This document shows positions 33,659-43,586 of a stretch of 56,414 nt of DNA, piece by piece. Below the pieces are notes generated by a model. The model did not search any database. It was not told where the DNA came from and saw only the letters and a list, made by a program, of their open reading frames with translations. The stretch's first letter is position 1. Each line of letters opens with the position of its first letter. Source of the stretch: an uncultured Ruminococcus sp. (GTDB taxonomy: Bacteria; Bacillota; Clostridia; Oscillospirales; Ruminococcaceae); assembly GCA_937902395.1 (NCBI GenBank), contig CALGTV010000012.1, positions 1 through 56,414 of the forward strand. Direction: 5' to 3'. Both the position numbers and the translations under genes were made by a program.

Positions 33659-35077
33659 ATGAGCAAGTCAATCAAAAAAGTGCTTTCTGCAGTTACAGCA
33701 GCTGCTGCTACAATTGTATCTTTAAGCACATTAACAACCTATGCAAAAGTTACACCTAACCCTGTAATCAGCAGAAATTGCCCCGTATATTCGGGAAAGG
33801 CAAGTCAGCCTACTGCGGCAAATGATGAGCATTATTTTTCATTCTGCTTTCTGACTTCCCCTGACTACATAGCATATGACCTTTCCGCAGTTCCCGCAGA
33901 ACAGAAAAAGCAGATTATTGCTGTGTGGTACAATACCAGTTCGTACGACTATATCGGCAATTACAAAAGTCGCAATATGGAGCCTTCCGACTATACTATC
34001 GAAGTCAATGCGGCTGAGGGCGGCGCGTATCCTGAGGATAACTGGGAAATTGTTGAAACAGTTACAGGTAATACTCTCAGCTCGCGACAGCATCTCGTAA
34101 ATATGGAAAAATACAACTGGATTCGCCTTAATATCGAAAAAGCCGACGACGAAAGCGGCAAGCAGGCAAGCTTTAATTTCGATATCCACAATGTGAGCGG
34201 AGGAGTTTCTGACAGCTGGCTGTTTCTGGGCGATTCCATAACTGCTGGCGGTATGAATAATTGCTACGGTACAGGCTTTGCAACTCATATTAATAAAATT
34301 GACAGCCGTTATTTTCCTATTCAGGAAAACGGCGGTATCGGCGGTATACGCAGTATTGACGGTAAGGAGAATATTGACCGCTGGCTTAAAACCTCCCATG
34401 CTAAATATGTCAGCCTTGCTTACGGTACAAATGACTGCTGGGGCAATCCAAACGGCACTAAAGAATATTACAGCAATACAAAGTATATGATTGATGCTAT
34501 ACTTGCCGCAGGAAAAATACCTGTACTGCCAAAGATTCCCGGTTCATCAAACGAGGATGTAATGAATAATGTACCCCTTTATAATGCCGAAATTGAGCGC
34601 CTTTACAAGGAATACGGGGATAAAATTGTAAAAGGTCCTGATTTTGAGAAATTCTTATCAGAAAATCCCGATTATCTCAGCGGAGACGGTGTTCATCCCT
34701 CAGATGTTGGATATGCGGCAATGCGTGAGGAGTGGGCAAGACTTATGTATGAAACGGTTTACACAGCGGATTCCTCTGATGTTACCGAGCCTACAGAGCC
34801 AGCCACAACAACTACTACAACTACGACATCATCAACTACAACAGAGACAACAACAGTTTCGGATATTCTCTACGGTGATGCTAATTGTGACGGCAAGGTA
34901 ACAATTGCCGATTCTACGGCAATTTTGCAGTCGCTGGGAAACAATGATAAATATGGACTTTCCGAGCAGGGCACAGTCAATGGCGATGTTGACGGCACGA
35001 ATGGTATAACAGCCGCTGATGCGCTTACTATACAGAAATATGATGCAAAGATGATTTCAGAACTTCCTCTAAAGTAA
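33659..35077 (+). CDS. Secreted SGNH/GDSL esterase with C-terminal dockerin
   Basis: 472 residues. The signal peptide covers residues 1-29 (KKVLSAVTAAAATIVSLST). A beta-rich N-terminal domain (about 45-180) follows, then an SGNH hydrolase with block I FLGDSITAGG (Ser nucleophile near residue 192), block III GTNDCW, and DGVHPSDVGY with the Asp-His pair. A Pro/Thr linker leads to a type I dockerin of two calcium-binding repeats: GDANCDGKVTIADSTAI and GDVDGTNGITAADALTI. The dockerin would plug the enzyme into a cellulosome-type scaffoldin. The likely activity is deacetylation of xylan or similar (CE3-like architecture), which is inference. AAGGAG lies 11 bases before the ATG. Confidence 0.93.
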   Translation: MSKSIKKVLSAVTAAAATIVSLSTLTTYAKVTPNPVISRNCPVYSGKASQPTAANDEHYFSFCFLTSPDYIAYDLSAVPAEQKKQIIAVWYNTSSYDYIGNYKSRNMEPSDYTIEVNAAEGGAYPEDNWEIVETVTGNTLSSRQHLVNMEKYNWIRLNIEKADDESGKQASFNFDIHNVSGGVSDSWLFLGDSITAGGMNNCYGTGFATHINKIDSRYFPIQENGGIGGIRSIDGKENIDRWLKTSHAKYVSLAYGTNDCWGNPNGTKEYYSNTKYMIDAILAAGKIPVLPKIPGSSNEDVMNNVPLYNAEIERLYKEYGDKIVKGPDFEKFLSENPDYLSGDGVHPSDVGYAAMREEWARLMYETVYTADSSDVTEPTEPATTTTTTTTSSTTTETTTVSDILYGDANCDGKVTIADSTAILQSLGNNDKYGLSEQGTVNGDVDGTNGITAADALTIQKYDAKMISELPLK

Positions 35078-35120
35078 AAAACAGGGACACGGTTTAAATT
35101 TGCCGTGTCCCTGTTTTTTG
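35076..35120. terminator. Bidirectional terminator between esterase and rubrerythrin
   Basis: ACAGGGACACGG (35081-35092) pairs with CCGTGTCCCTGT (35103-35114), a perfect 12-bp stem with T runs on both sides. The genes converge on it. Confidence 0.9.
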
Positions 35121-35135
35121 TATAAATTTAATATA

Positions 35136-35687
35136 TTAATAATTCTCGGCGTGAATCTCGAAATATGCCTGAGGATGTGCGCATACAGGGCATACATCGG
35201 GTGACTTTAAGCCTACCACGATATGACCGCAGTTGCGGCACTCCCATACCTTAACCTCAGATTTCTCGAATACCTGCGCTGTTTCTACATTTTTAAGAAG
35301 TGCGCGGTAACGCTCCTCGTGTTGCTTTTCAATTGCGGCTACTGCTCTGAATTTTGCAGCAAGCTCTGTAAATCCTTCTTCTTCGGCAGTTTTTGCAAAT
35401 CCCTCATACATATCTGTCCACTCGTAATTTTCACCGTCGGCAGCAGCAGCGAGATTTTCAGCAGTTGTGCCGATACCATTCAGCTCCTTGAACCACATTT
35501 TAGCGTGTTCTTTTTCATTATCAGCTGTTTTCTGGAAAAGTGCAGCTATCTGCTCGTATCCCTCTTTTTTAGCCTTTGACGCGAAATATGTGTACTTATT
35601 TCTTGCCTGAGATTCACCTGCAAATGCTGCAAGTAGATTTTTTTCAGTCTGAGTACCTGCGTATTTTGTTTTTTTAGCTTCTGACAT
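35136..35687 (-). CDS. rbr: Rubrerythrin
   Basis: 183 residues. The N-terminal ferritin-like four-helix domain carries diiron ligands (AGESQARNKY, EKEHAKMW, EKQHEERY). The C-terminal rubredoxin domain carries C-x2-C pairs (CRNCGH and CPVCAHPQAYF). It reduces hydrogen peroxide in anaerobes. AGGAGG precedes the ATG. An inverted repeat (35726-35754) lies just upstream and may regulate it or end the phosphorylase transcript. Confidence 0.96.
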   Translation of the reverse strand: MSEAKKTKYAGTQTEKNLLAAFAGESQARNKYTYFASKAKKEGYEQIAALFQKTADNEKEHAKMWFKELNGIGTTAENLAAAADGENYEWTDMYEGFAKTAEEEGFTELAAKFRAVAAIEKQHEERYRALLKNVETAQVFEKSEVKVWECRNCGHIVVGLKSPDVCPVCAHPQAYFEIHAENY

Positions 35688-35725
35688 TGTTATTACCTCC
35701 TTGGTACATATAGATTATTATATAA

Positions 35726-35754
35726 CAATACCGCACATTTTATGCACGGTATTG
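35726..35754. promoter_or_regulatory. Inverted repeat upstream of rubrerythrin
   Basis: CAATACCG (35726-35733) and CGGTATTG (35747-35754) are exact inverted arms, 13 bases apart, with partial inner symmetry. The rubrerythrin -10-like ATTATA (minus TATAAT) is at 35717-35722, but no good -35 was found. It lacks a strong T run, so an operator is as likely as a terminator for the upstream gene. Confidence 0.45.
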
Positions 35755-35766
35755 AATATTAGCTTA

Positions 35767-38181
35767 TTATCCGAGAATAACTGTAATTTCGTTCACATCT
35801 GCAAGTTTACTTGCGGAGATGTAGTTTCCGTCAAGTGCCTCGCCGTTGAGAGTTATAGATTTTACGCCGCTTTCAACGTGTGCGGAGTTGTCCACAACAA
35901 TATTGAGCTTCTTGCCTCTGAACATCTTTGTAATCTTAAAGCTATCCCAATCGGACGGAATAGAGGGTGAGATTGCAAGTCCGTCAGCGTCAGGACGCAT
36001 ACCGCAGATACCCTCAACACAGCCAACCATAACAGTTGAAGCTGTACCTGTAAGCCAGTGAACGTGTGAACGTCCCTCGTATGGAGAGGCCTTACTTTCA
36101 GTGAACTGACCGTGTACATAAGGCTCCATAACGCGAATTTCAGCCTTATCGTTCATAGCTGCAGGGGCAGTCTCCATGAAGTATTCAAATGCACGGTTGC
36201 CGTGTCCCATAAGAGCCTCAGCAAGAATAAGCCAGCCCTGTGACTGTGAGAAAATACCACCGTTTTCCTTGGTATCAAGGTTGAATACCTGCATCAGCGC
36301 GCCCTTGAAGTGATGATACTTGTAGGGTGGGTCAAGAAGTTTTGCGCCGTAAGGAGTATTGAGGATATTGTAAACGCTGTCCATAGCTTTTTCAGCCTGC
36401 TCCTCGGAAGCAAAGCGTGAGATTACGCTCCATGACTGAGGATTGAGCCACATATTAGCTTCGGGGTCATTCTTAGCACCAACAACATCGCCGTTTTCAC
36501 GGATTCCACGGATAAATCTGTCCTCATCCCAGCACTTTTCAAGAGCGTCTGCAAGCTTTGCCTGTACCTCGTCGATATATGCGATATAATCTGTATCATT
36601 CTTTAGTACAGCCATTTCCTTGATAGCTGTCATCGCGTAGTAGAGCTGGAATGCAACAAATGTGGATTCGCCCTTTGCTCCCAGACGGAGACAGTCGTTC
36701 CAGTCAGCGTGAAGTCCGGCAGGCATATCGTGGTCGCCAAGACGCTCCATAGAGAAGCGGATAGCATTCTTGAGATGCTCGTAAACAGTAGCCTCTCCGC
36801 CGCCCTCTTCGGCATATGTGATAACTTCATCAAGGAAACCCTTGTTTCCGCTTTCACCGATATACTTCATAATTGTGGGGAACAGCCAGAGAGCATCGTC
36901 TGCACGGTATGAGGGATGACCTGTTTCCTTAGCATATACGCTGTTTTCATCGTTTTCATCGGGACAAGTTTCGTGACCTGCATCATGTGTGAACTTTACA
37001 AGGGGAAGTCCGCCGCCGTTGCTTACCTGAGCAGAAAGCATGAAGCGGATTTTTTCAGCAGCCATTTCGGGATCAAGGTGGATAATACCCTGAATATCCT
37101 GAACAGTGTCGCGGTAGCCGTAGCCGTTTCTGAGACCGCAGTAGATGAATGAAGCGGCTCTTGACCAAATAAATGTGATGAAGCACTGATAAGCGTTCCA
37201 TACGTTAATCATATTGTTGAACTCATCAGAGGGAGTTTCAACGGAGAAGTTTGAAAGCTGACCATGCCAGTAGTCTTTAAGCTGCTGAACCTCTGCGTCA
37301 ACCTTGCCTGCTGTCTTGTATTCGTTGAGAATAGCGGTAGCCTCGGCATCTGTTTTCTGTCCCATGATGTATATAAATTCCTTAGTCTCACCGGGAGCAA
37401 GAGTGATATCGCTCTGGAGCGCACCGCAGGAGTTGGAGTTATAGTTCATAACGCCGTCACACTTGCCGTTTTCAACAGCGATTGGGTTTGAGAAAGTTCT
37501 GTAAGGTCCGATGAAGTTGCTGAGAGAACCGTTATAGCCTGTTATAGGCTGTCCAACCATACCAAAGAATCTCTCGCTGCCATTGTAGCCATTTTCATCA
37601 AAGCCTGTATTTTCATTCATGTGCTGAATGATTTTGTTTTCCTCGAAGCTTGTACGTGTGATGAAAAGTGTGTACTGGAGGTTAATCTGGTCCTGCTCGT
37701 AATTGGGCTCATTTGTGAACTCAACGAAGCCGAAAACAGAGAGCTTTCTCTCCTTATCGGAATTATTTGTAACCTTAGCACGCCATACCTCGTATGTCTT
37801 GCCATAGGGAACATAATATGTCACCTCGGACTTAATATCGGTATATTCAGCAGAAATTACAGTATATGCAGTACCGTGGCGGCACTCGGACTTGTACTTA
37901 TCAAGGGGCTTGCCTACAGGCTGCCATGAAGCAGACCAGTAATCGTTAGCCTCGTTATCTCTGATGTAGATATAACGGCCGGGGAGCGCCATTTCAGAAT
38001 TGAAGCGGAAACGTGATACACGTCCATTAGCTCCCGATTTTACGAAGCTGTAGCCTGCCGCATTGTTTGAAATCATAGCGCCGTATTCGGGATCTCCAAG
38101 ATAGTTCGCCCAAGGCGCAGGTGTTGCGGGATTTGTGATGACATATTCCTTGTTCGCAAGGTCGAAATGTCCGTAATTCAT
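35767..38181 (-). CDS. Cellobiose phosphorylase, GH94
   Basis: About 804 residues, cytosolic, with no signal peptide. It phosphorolyses cellobiose to glucose 1-phosphate and glucose. The N-terminal beta-sandwich starts YGHFDLANKEYVITNPATPAPWANYLG, followed by the (alpha/alpha)6 barrel with FIYCGLRNGYGYRDTVQDIQG, LHADWNDCLRLGAKG containing the catalytic acid (Asp493 or Asp496), and GGIFSQSQGW. The length and motifs match cellobiose rather than cellodextrin phosphorylases. The ATG at 38181 is preferred because the first ATG (38190) sits only one base from the AAAGGAG site. The promoter is at 38233-38261. It pairs functionally with the GH3 and dockerin enzymes in cellulose use. Confidence 0.95.
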   Translation of the reverse strand: MNYGHFDLANKEYVITNPATPAPWANYLGDPEYGAMISNNAAGYSFVKSGANGRVSRFRFNSEMALPGRYIYIRDNEANDYWSASWQPVGKPLDKYKSECRHGTAYTVISAEYTDIKSEVTYYVPYGKTYEVWRAKVTNNSDKERKLSVFGFVEFTNEPNYEQDQINLQYTLFITRTSFEENKIIQHMNENTGFDENGYNGSERFFGMVGQPITGYNGSLSNFIGPYRTFSNPIAVENGKCDGVMNYNSNSCGALQSDITLAPGETKEFIYIMGQKTDAEATAILNEYKTAGKVDAEVQQLKDYWHGQLSNFSVETPSDEFNNMINVWNAYQCFITFIWSRAASFIYCGLRNGYGYRDTVQDIQGIIHLDPEMAAEKIRFMLSAQVSNGGGLPLVKFTHDAGHETCPDENDENSVYAKETGHPSYRADDALWLFPTIMKYIGESGNKGFLDEVITYAEEGGGEATVYEHLKNAIRFSMERLGDHDMPAGLHADWNDCLRLGAKGESTFVAFQLYYAMTAIKEMAVLKNDTDYIAYIDEVQAKLADALEKCWDEDRFIRGIRENGDVVGAKNDPEANMWLNPQSWSVISRFASEEQAEKAMDSVYNILNTPYGAKLLDPPYKYHHFKGALMQVFNLDTKENGGIFSQSQGWLILAEALMGHGNRAFEYFMETAPAAMNDKAEIRVMEPYVHGQFTESKASPYEGRSHVHWLTGTASTVMVGCVEGICGMRPDADGLAISPSIPSDWDSFKITKMFRGKKLNIVVDNSAHVESGVKSITLNGEALDGNYISASKLADVNEITVILG

Positions 38182-38232
38182 ATTTTTCATTCTCCTTTTG
38201 CCGTTTATACGGCTATTTTTACATGTTATTAT

Positions 38233-38261
38233 ATTATATCATTTTTTATATAATAATGCAA
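38233..38261 (-). promoter_or_regulatory. Promoter of the cellobiose phosphorylase gene
   Basis: On the minus strand TTGCAT (38256-38261) and TATAAT (38233-38238) have 17-bp spacing. It lies between this gene and the upstream lipoprotein gene, so the phosphorylase can be expressed alone. Confidence 0.75.
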
Positions 38262-38274
38262 TAGCTTTTTAAAA

Positions 38275-39111
38275 TTATCTCGCCATATCTCCAGGCATAA
38301 TAACTTCTGTAGGTTCTTCCGTGGGAGCCGCCTTATCAATAGGCAGGGAATTGCCGTCCTCATCCTTGAAAACTAAATTATCAACGTAGAAATTACCCTC
38401 ATTCTGAGCACCCCAGCGCATAATCTGGAATGTTGCTTCTTCCATGGTTTCATTCCAGCATTGACCGCCAAGAGCAAGGAGAAATTTAAATTCAACGTGA
38501 ACAGCTCCTGACATTTCAAAGTTGTACTCGCCGCCGTCCCATTCTGCAAACTCATACCATACATCATCAGCAACATTAGCGCCGCCGCCGCCGCCAATCC
38601 AGCCGGGAGCCATAACATTTTCACCGTCGTCGTTTTTGAAAGCGTCGGATGTTGCATCTGCATATACGTCCATTTCAATGGAACGCACCTTTGCAAGATT
38701 CTCGGGAGTGAGCAGTTTTGCGGCATCAAATTTGATTTTCTGAACAGTTCCGTCGGCAAAATTTGTACCTGCGTCGCTGAAACGGAGCATTTTATTTCCC
38801 TGCACTTCCTCAACGGAAAGGATACCCTGAGCAGAATCCACATCGTCAAGCTTTGTATCGGCAAAACTGAAATCACCGTCGTCAAAGGTTATGGCGTTTG
38901 GGTCGTCACATTCAGCAGGGGAGGGAGGGATAAGCTCTTCCTCTGTTACTTCTTCCGTGGGAGCTTCCGTGATTTCCTCAGTAGGAGCTTCGGTAATTTC
39001 CACAGGCTTTGAGGTTTCGGGTTCGGATATGCTTTCTTTCTTTTCACAGCCTGTAAATGCGGCTGTAATTGTCATAGCGGCAATAAATGCAAGTATTTTT
39101 TTATGTTTCAT
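38275..39111 (-). CDS. Secreted lipoprotein with a carbohydrate-binding-like domain
   Basis: 278 residues. The lipoprotein signal ends AAFTGC. An acidic low-complexity linker follows, with repeated EITEAPTEE units (about residues 38-60). A beta-sandwich-like domain (about 70-255) has regularly spaced strands (ITFDDGDFSFADTKLDD, RSIEMDVYADA, EGNFYVDNLVFKDEDG) reminiscent of carbohydrate-binding modules. A short second linker (APTEEPTEV) ends the protein. No catalytic motif was seen. Its position upstream of the cellobiose phosphorylase suggests a role in sugar capture at the surface, which is inference. Confidence 0.8.
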   Translation of the reverse strand: MKHKKILAFIAAMTITAAFTGCEKKESISEPETSKPVEITEAPTEEITEAPTEEVTEEELIPPSPAECDDPNAITFDDGDFSFADTKLDDVDSAQGILSVEEVQGNKMLRFSDAGTNFADGTVQKIKFDAAKLLTPENLAKVRSIEMDVYADATSDAFKNDDGENVMAPGWIGGGGGANVADDVWYEFAEWDGGEYNFEMSGAVHVEFKFLLALGGQCWNETMEEATFQIMRWGAQNEGNFYVDNLVFKDEDGNSLPIDKAAPTEEPTEVIMPGDMAR

Positions 39112-39237
39112 ATCAACTAACTCCTTATGTCATGATAAACGGTTCGTATACCTATATTTTAACATAAAACAGCCAAATTTAAAAGAGTAATACCATACAA
39201 TAATAAAATGATTTTTTCGTCGTTTTTAACAAAATTA

Positions 39238-42200
39238 TTATTTTGCAGCCTTATCAATTGTATCTATAACTTCTTTCATCATATCAAATGCGCTGACTTT
39301 TGGCATAATTTTAACTGAAACATAAGATTTTCCGGAGCCGTTGAATGTAATTTTTCCTCTGTAGGCTGTGGAAAGTGCGGCTATCTGGTCAACAGTAAGA
39401 TATTGAGTATAGAAGTACATCTGTCCGTTTTTCTGTGATATTTCGGTGATTCCAAGATGTGCCGCCTTGTTTCGTATAAGTGAGACTTCCACAAGTCCCA
39501 CAACTGAGCGCGGAGGTTCGCCGTAACGGTCAATCAGCTCGTCAATCAGCTCGAATTTGTCCTCGTCCGTTTTTACTGTCATGATTCTGCGGTATATCTC
39601 AATTCGCTGATTAAGGCTTGAAATGTATTTTTCGGGGATATGCGCGTCAATCTGGATATCCACAAGACATTCAGGAACTTTCTCCGGCTTTTCGCCCTTT
39701 TCTTCAGTTATAGCCTCAGAAAGCAGCTGTAAATACATATCATATCCCACAGCCTCCATGTGACCGTGCTGACTGCCGCCGAGAATACTTCCTGCGCCGC
39801 GTATTTCAAGGTCACGGAGAGCGATTCTGAATCCGCTTCCGAATCGTGTGAATTCTTTCATGGCGCTGAGACGTTTTGCAGCTATTTCTGTCAGAACTTT
39901 GTCACGCTTATATGTGAAATATGCATATCCGCGGCGATTTGAACGTCCAACTCGTCCGCGGAGCTGATACAGCTGTGAAAGTCCAAAACGGTCGGAATCC
40001 TCAATAATAAGCGTATTCACGTTTGGTACGTCAACACCTGTTTCAATAATTGTGGTGCAGACAAGTATATCAATTTCATGTTCCACAAGCTGTTCCCATA
40101 TATCCGAAAGCTCCTCTTGACTCATCTGTCCGTGAGCATAGGCTATACGGGCTTCGGGGAGCATTTCCTGCAATTTAGCAGTACATGATACTATGGTTTC
40201 AACTCGGTTGTGGATATAGTATGCCTGACCACCGCGTCGAAGTTCCCTGACGATAGCCTGAATAATGGTTGCTGTGTTGTATTCAATAACATAGGTCTGA
40301 ACAGGATAGCGATTCTGTGGCGGTTCTTCAAGAACAGACATATCGCGTATACCGCTCATAGCCATATTCAGCGTGCGGGGGATAGGAGTAGCCGACAGCA
40401 TAAGCACATCAACTCCCGAAAAATTCTCTTTGAATTTTTCCTTGTGAGCAACTCCGAAACGCTGTTCCTCGTCGATTATAGCAAGTCCCAAATCGTTGAA
40501 AACGACACTTTTCTGAATGATTTTATGTGTGCCGATGAGTATATCTATACGTCCTTGTTTCAGCTTTTTTATGATTTCCGCCTGCTGTTTCGGAGTGCGG
40601 TATCGGCTGAGCAGTTCCACATTTACAGGAAATTGCTCGAATCTGCGGAGAGCCGTCTGATAATGCTGAAATGCAAGAACTGTTGTAGGCGCGAGAATCG
40701 CGCACTGTTTGCCTGCAAGTACGCATTTCATAGCCGCACGGAAAGCGACTTCTGTCTTTCCGAAGCCAACATCTCCGCAAAGGAGGCGTTCCATAGGGCG
40801 AATACGTTCCATATCTGCCTTTATTTCGGCAATTGCTGTAAGCTGGTCATCAGTTTCAACATAAGGGAAACGATTTTCAAAGTCGTGCTGTATTTCATCA
40901 TCGGGATAAAATGCAAATCCTTCACTTTTTTCACGCTTGGCATAAAGAGCAATAAGTTCCTGTGCCATGTCCTTTACGGCACGTTTTACATTGCTTTTTT
41001 TCCTCTGCCATTCTCCTGAACTGAGTTTTGTCAGCTTAACTCCCGTATCGTCTCTCGGACCGATATACTTTGACACCATATCAAGCTGTGTTACGGGAAT
41101 ATAAAGTTTATCTGTACCTGCGTACTGTATTGTTATATAGTCCTTGGTAACACCGTCGAATTCAAGCTTGCGTATGCCGATAAATCGTCCGATACCGTGA
41201 CTGCTGTGTACGACTAAATCACCCTCGGTAATATCAGAAAGACTACGGATTTCCTCGGATTTCGGCTTTTTTTTCTTTCTCGCTCTGGTGGATTTTGAAT
41301 CCATTGAAAGTCCCTGAGCGATAAGAACTGCCTTTGTTTCGGGGAACTCAAATCCGCCGCTGAGCCCTCCTGAAATAAGGCATACTCTGCCTTTGTGGAG
41401 GACAGATTCTTCATTTGCGATATCACAGGGAATATTTTCTGTTTCCAAATCCTGCTTGATTATAGGGAGCGTTTTTGCGCTTCCTGCGCAGAGTAAAATT
41501 TTATATCCTTGTCGTATATAGTCTGAAATATCTTCAATAAGAGGTTTCAGCTCACCGCCCCACAGAGCCGTCTGCATGGCTTCAAAGCTTATAATGCGGC
41601 GGTAGTCAATACGCTCACCGCCTTGTAAAAACGTGCTGATATAGAAACAGCATTTTTTCTCGGCTATGAGCTGAATTTGCGGCAATTCCACAAGGAGATT
41701 GTCAAGTCCTTTACAAAGCTGTCCCTCGTCAATAAGAATTTTTACATCTTCATTGAAACGTGTGGTTATACCGTTGGCGGCTTCGGCTATGTTGGAATAA
41801 TCGCTGAAAAGCACTGCACCGTCAATATAGTCAAAAATTGTTGAAAGTCCCTCATATGCAAGGCTGTAATACTTCATGCCGTGGGGGAGGATTTCTCCGG
41901 AATTCAAGCGGTGAACATCTGCACCGAGGTGTGTGCGGACAAGCTCCATGCGCTTTCCGCGTACCTTTTTCAAGAGTGCATCAAGACGCTGTGCAAGCAG
42001 TTCACCCTCGCACAAAAGCTCGCTGGCAGGGGAGATTTCCAGTTTGTCAATAGGTGTATCTGAACGGCGCTGGGAATCCGTATCAAATTCCGCAATGCTT
42101 TCAATTTCATCGTCCCACAGTTCGATACGGACAGGCTTATCCGACTGAACAGGGAATATGTCGATAATACTTCCTCTGACGGAAAACTGTGAAGCGCCCT

Positions 42201-42699
42201 CAACTTTTTCGCAGCGCTGATATCCGCATTTTGCAAGGTCAAGGCAAAGTTTATCGCGGTCTATGGTGTCTCCTGCGGATATTTCAATTGCCGATGAAAT
42301 AAGTATATCAGGAGGGATAACAGGCTGCATTACAGCTTCAATGCTTGCACATATCACATCGCAGTTATTTCGCGCGGCTCTTGAAAGTGCGGAAATACGC
42401 ATATATTCGTATTCATGGTTAGAACTGTCAACAGGAGTGAAAACCTGTTCTCTTGAGGGAAAAAGCACAGCTGCTTCCCTGCCTGTCATCATATTTACAT
42501 CGTCGCAGAGTTTTTTTGCCTCCGCCTCTGTACCCGTAACAACAAGATTAACCCTGTTTCCGACAAGTGCGGAAACAAGGCTGGCTCTGTGTATATGGGA
42601 AAGTCCTGTCACGGAGACAGGAGAAATGTTTTTTTCAAGACATTCGAGAATACTTTTAAATCCCGAAAGCTCACTGAAAATGTTACTGAAAAGCTTCAT
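39238..42699 (-). CDS. mfd: Transcription-repair coupling factor Mfd
   Basis: 1153 residues. It releases stalled RNA polymerase and recruits UvrA. A UvrB-like N-terminal region (PSREQVFTPVDSSNHEY) comes first, then the RNA-polymerase interaction domain (about 470-540, DLVVHSSHGIGRFIG). A RecG-like translocase follows, with Walker A LLCGDVGFGKTEVAFRAA, the DEEQRFG box, and VCTTIIETGVDVPN with QLRGRVGRS. The C-terminal TRCF domain begins after about residue 1000. The start is 9 bases after the pth stop, so the two are an operon, a common Firmicute order. Confidence 0.97.
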   Translation of the reverse strand: MKLFSNIFSELSGFKSILECLEKNISPVSVTGLSHIHRASLVSALVGNRVNLVVTGTEAEAKKLCDDVNMMTGREAAVLFPSREQVFTPVDSSNHEYEYMRISALSRAARNNCDVICASIEAVMQPVIPPDILISSAIEISAGDTIDRDKLCLDLAKCGYQRCEKVEGASQFSVRGSIIDIFPVQSDKPVRIELWDDEIESIAEFDTDSQRRSDTPIDKLEISPASELLCEGELLAQRLDALLKKVRGKRMELVRTHLGADVHRLNSGEILPHGMKYYSLAYEGLSTIFDYIDGAVLFSDYSNIAEAANGITTRFNEDVKILIDEGQLCKGLDNLLVELPQIQLIAEKKCCFYISTFLQGGERIDYRRIISFEAMQTALWGGELKPLIEDISDYIRQGYKILLCAGSAKTLPIIKQDLETENIPCDIANEESVLHKGRVCLISGGLSGGFEFPETKAVLIAQGLSMDSKSTRARKKKKPKSEEIRSLSDITEGDLVVHSSHGIGRFIGIRKLEFDGVTKDYITIQYAGTDKLYIPVTQLDMVSKYIGPRDDTGVKLTKLSSGEWQRKKSNVKRAVKDMAQELIALYAKREKSEGFAFYPDDEIQHDFENRFPYVETDDQLTAIAEIKADMERIRPMERLLCGDVGFGKTEVAFRAAMKCVLAGKQCAILAPTTVLAFQHYQTALRRFEQFPVNVELLSRYRTPKQQAEIIKKLKQGRIDILIGTHKIIQKSVVFNDLGLAIIDEEQRFGVAHKEKFKENFSGVDVLMLSATPIPRTLNMAMSGIRDMSVLEEPPQNRYPVQTYVIEYNTATIIQAIVRELRRGGQAYYIHNRVETIVSCTAKLQEMLPEARIAYAHGQMSQEELSDIWEQLVEHEIDILVCTTIIETGVDVPNVNTLIIEDSDRFGLSQLYQLRGRVGRSNRRGYAYFTYKRDKVLTEIAAKRLSAMKEFTRFGSGFRIALRDLEIRGAGSILGGSQHGHMEAVGYDMYLQLLSEAITEEKGEKPEKVPECLVDIQIDAHIPEKYISSLNQRIEIYRRIMTVKTDEDKFELIDELIDRYGEPPRSVVGLVEVSLIRNKAAHLGITEISQKNGQMYFYTQYLTVDQIAALSTAYRGKITFNGSGKSYVSVKIMPKVSAFDMMKEVIDTIDKAAK

Positions 42700-42708
42700 T
42701 TAACGCTC

Positions 42709-43335
42709 CTATGAGTTGAATTTATTCATAGCTTCGTCTGTTTTGCCCTGCACCATAAGCTTAATACATTCGCAGGCATTTTCAGCGGCGGATTTGAATT
42801 TTTCGGAATCCTCCTTGCTGAATTTGCCCAGAACCCATTTTGCAAGGTCATAATCTGGGTGTGGTTTCTTGCCTACGCCCATTTTTATGCGCGGAAAATC
42901 GTCTTTGCCTGTCAGCTCAATGATACTGCGGATTCCGTTATGACCGCCGTGACTGCCTTTTCTGCGGATTCTCAGTTTACCGGGGTCAAGGGATATGTCA
43001 TCGTATACAACGATAAGGCGGTCGGTGCTGAGCTTGTAGAATTCAAGCGCCTGTACAACGGATTCGCCGCTGTTGTTCATATATGTTGTAGGTTCAAGGA
43101 GCAGACAGCGGACGCCGTTTATATTTACCTCGGCTGTTTTGCCCTTGAATTTAAGGCGGCTGATACTCTCGCCCATTTGTGATGCAAGTGTATCAAGAGT
43201 GCAGAATCCTGCATTATGGCGAGTTCCCTCGTACTGCATACCCGGATTGCCCAGACCTGCTATTATATATTCTATTTTACCTTGTGGAGTGCGCGGATTT
43301 TGCGAAATTCTGTCGAACACATCAAAAATACTCAT
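42709..43335 (-). CDS. pth: Peptidyl-tRNA hydrolase
   Basis: 208 residues. It recycles peptidyl-tRNA dropped from ribosomes. The Pth motifs are IIAGLGNPGMQYEGTRHNAGF (containing the catalytic His), LLLEPTTYMNNSGESV and DDISLDPGKLRIRRKGSHGGHNGI. There is a 20-residue N-terminal extension (MSIFDVFDRISQNPRTPQGK) before the usual start. The extended start is supported by GGAG 9 bases upstream, so it appears genuine. mfd follows. Confidence 0.96.
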   Translation of the reverse strand: MSIFDVFDRISQNPRTPQGKIEYIIAGLGNPGMQYEGTRHNAGFCTLDTLASQMGESISRLKFKGKTAEVNINGVRCLLLEPTTYMNNSGESVVQALEFYKLSTDRLIVVYDDISLDPGKLRIRRKGSHGGHNGIRSIIELTGKDDFPRIKMGVGKKPHPDYDLAKWVLGKFSKEDSEKFKSAAENACECIKLMVQGKTDEAMNKFNS

Positions 43336-43367
43336 ATTTATCGCTCCAATTCAATATTTATCAGCTT

Positions 43368-43396
43368 ATTATAGCATATTTTTATTGTTTTGTAAA
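43368..43396 (-). promoter_or_regulatory. Promoter of pth-mfd
   Basis: On the minus strand TTTACA (43391-43396) and TATAAT (43368-43373) have 17-bp spacing. Confidence 0.75.
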
Positions 43397-43534
43397 TAGC
43401 AAATTTGAGATTAAAGTCGTGAGCTTTCAGCTATTGATTGTAAAATTATAGTAATGCTGTAGGCTGTTTGGTGAAATCTACAATTTTGGAATGAAAGGCA
43501 TTTAATATGTATTACTCAAATGTTTACAAAACTA

Positions 43535-43563
43535 TTGACAAAATATGAATATAGTCTTATAAT
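43535..43563 (+). promoter_or_regulatory. Consensus promoter of the 218-residue membrane protein
   Basis: TTGACA (43535-43540) and TATAAT (43558-43563) have 17-bp spacing. Confidence 0.85.
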
Positions 43564-43586
43564 ATAAATAATAAGGAGGCATTGCT

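Noticed and set aside
40210..41019. A 269-codon plus-strand gene within mfd
   Set aside because: It is fully antisense to mfd, with an unlikely composition and no start signals.
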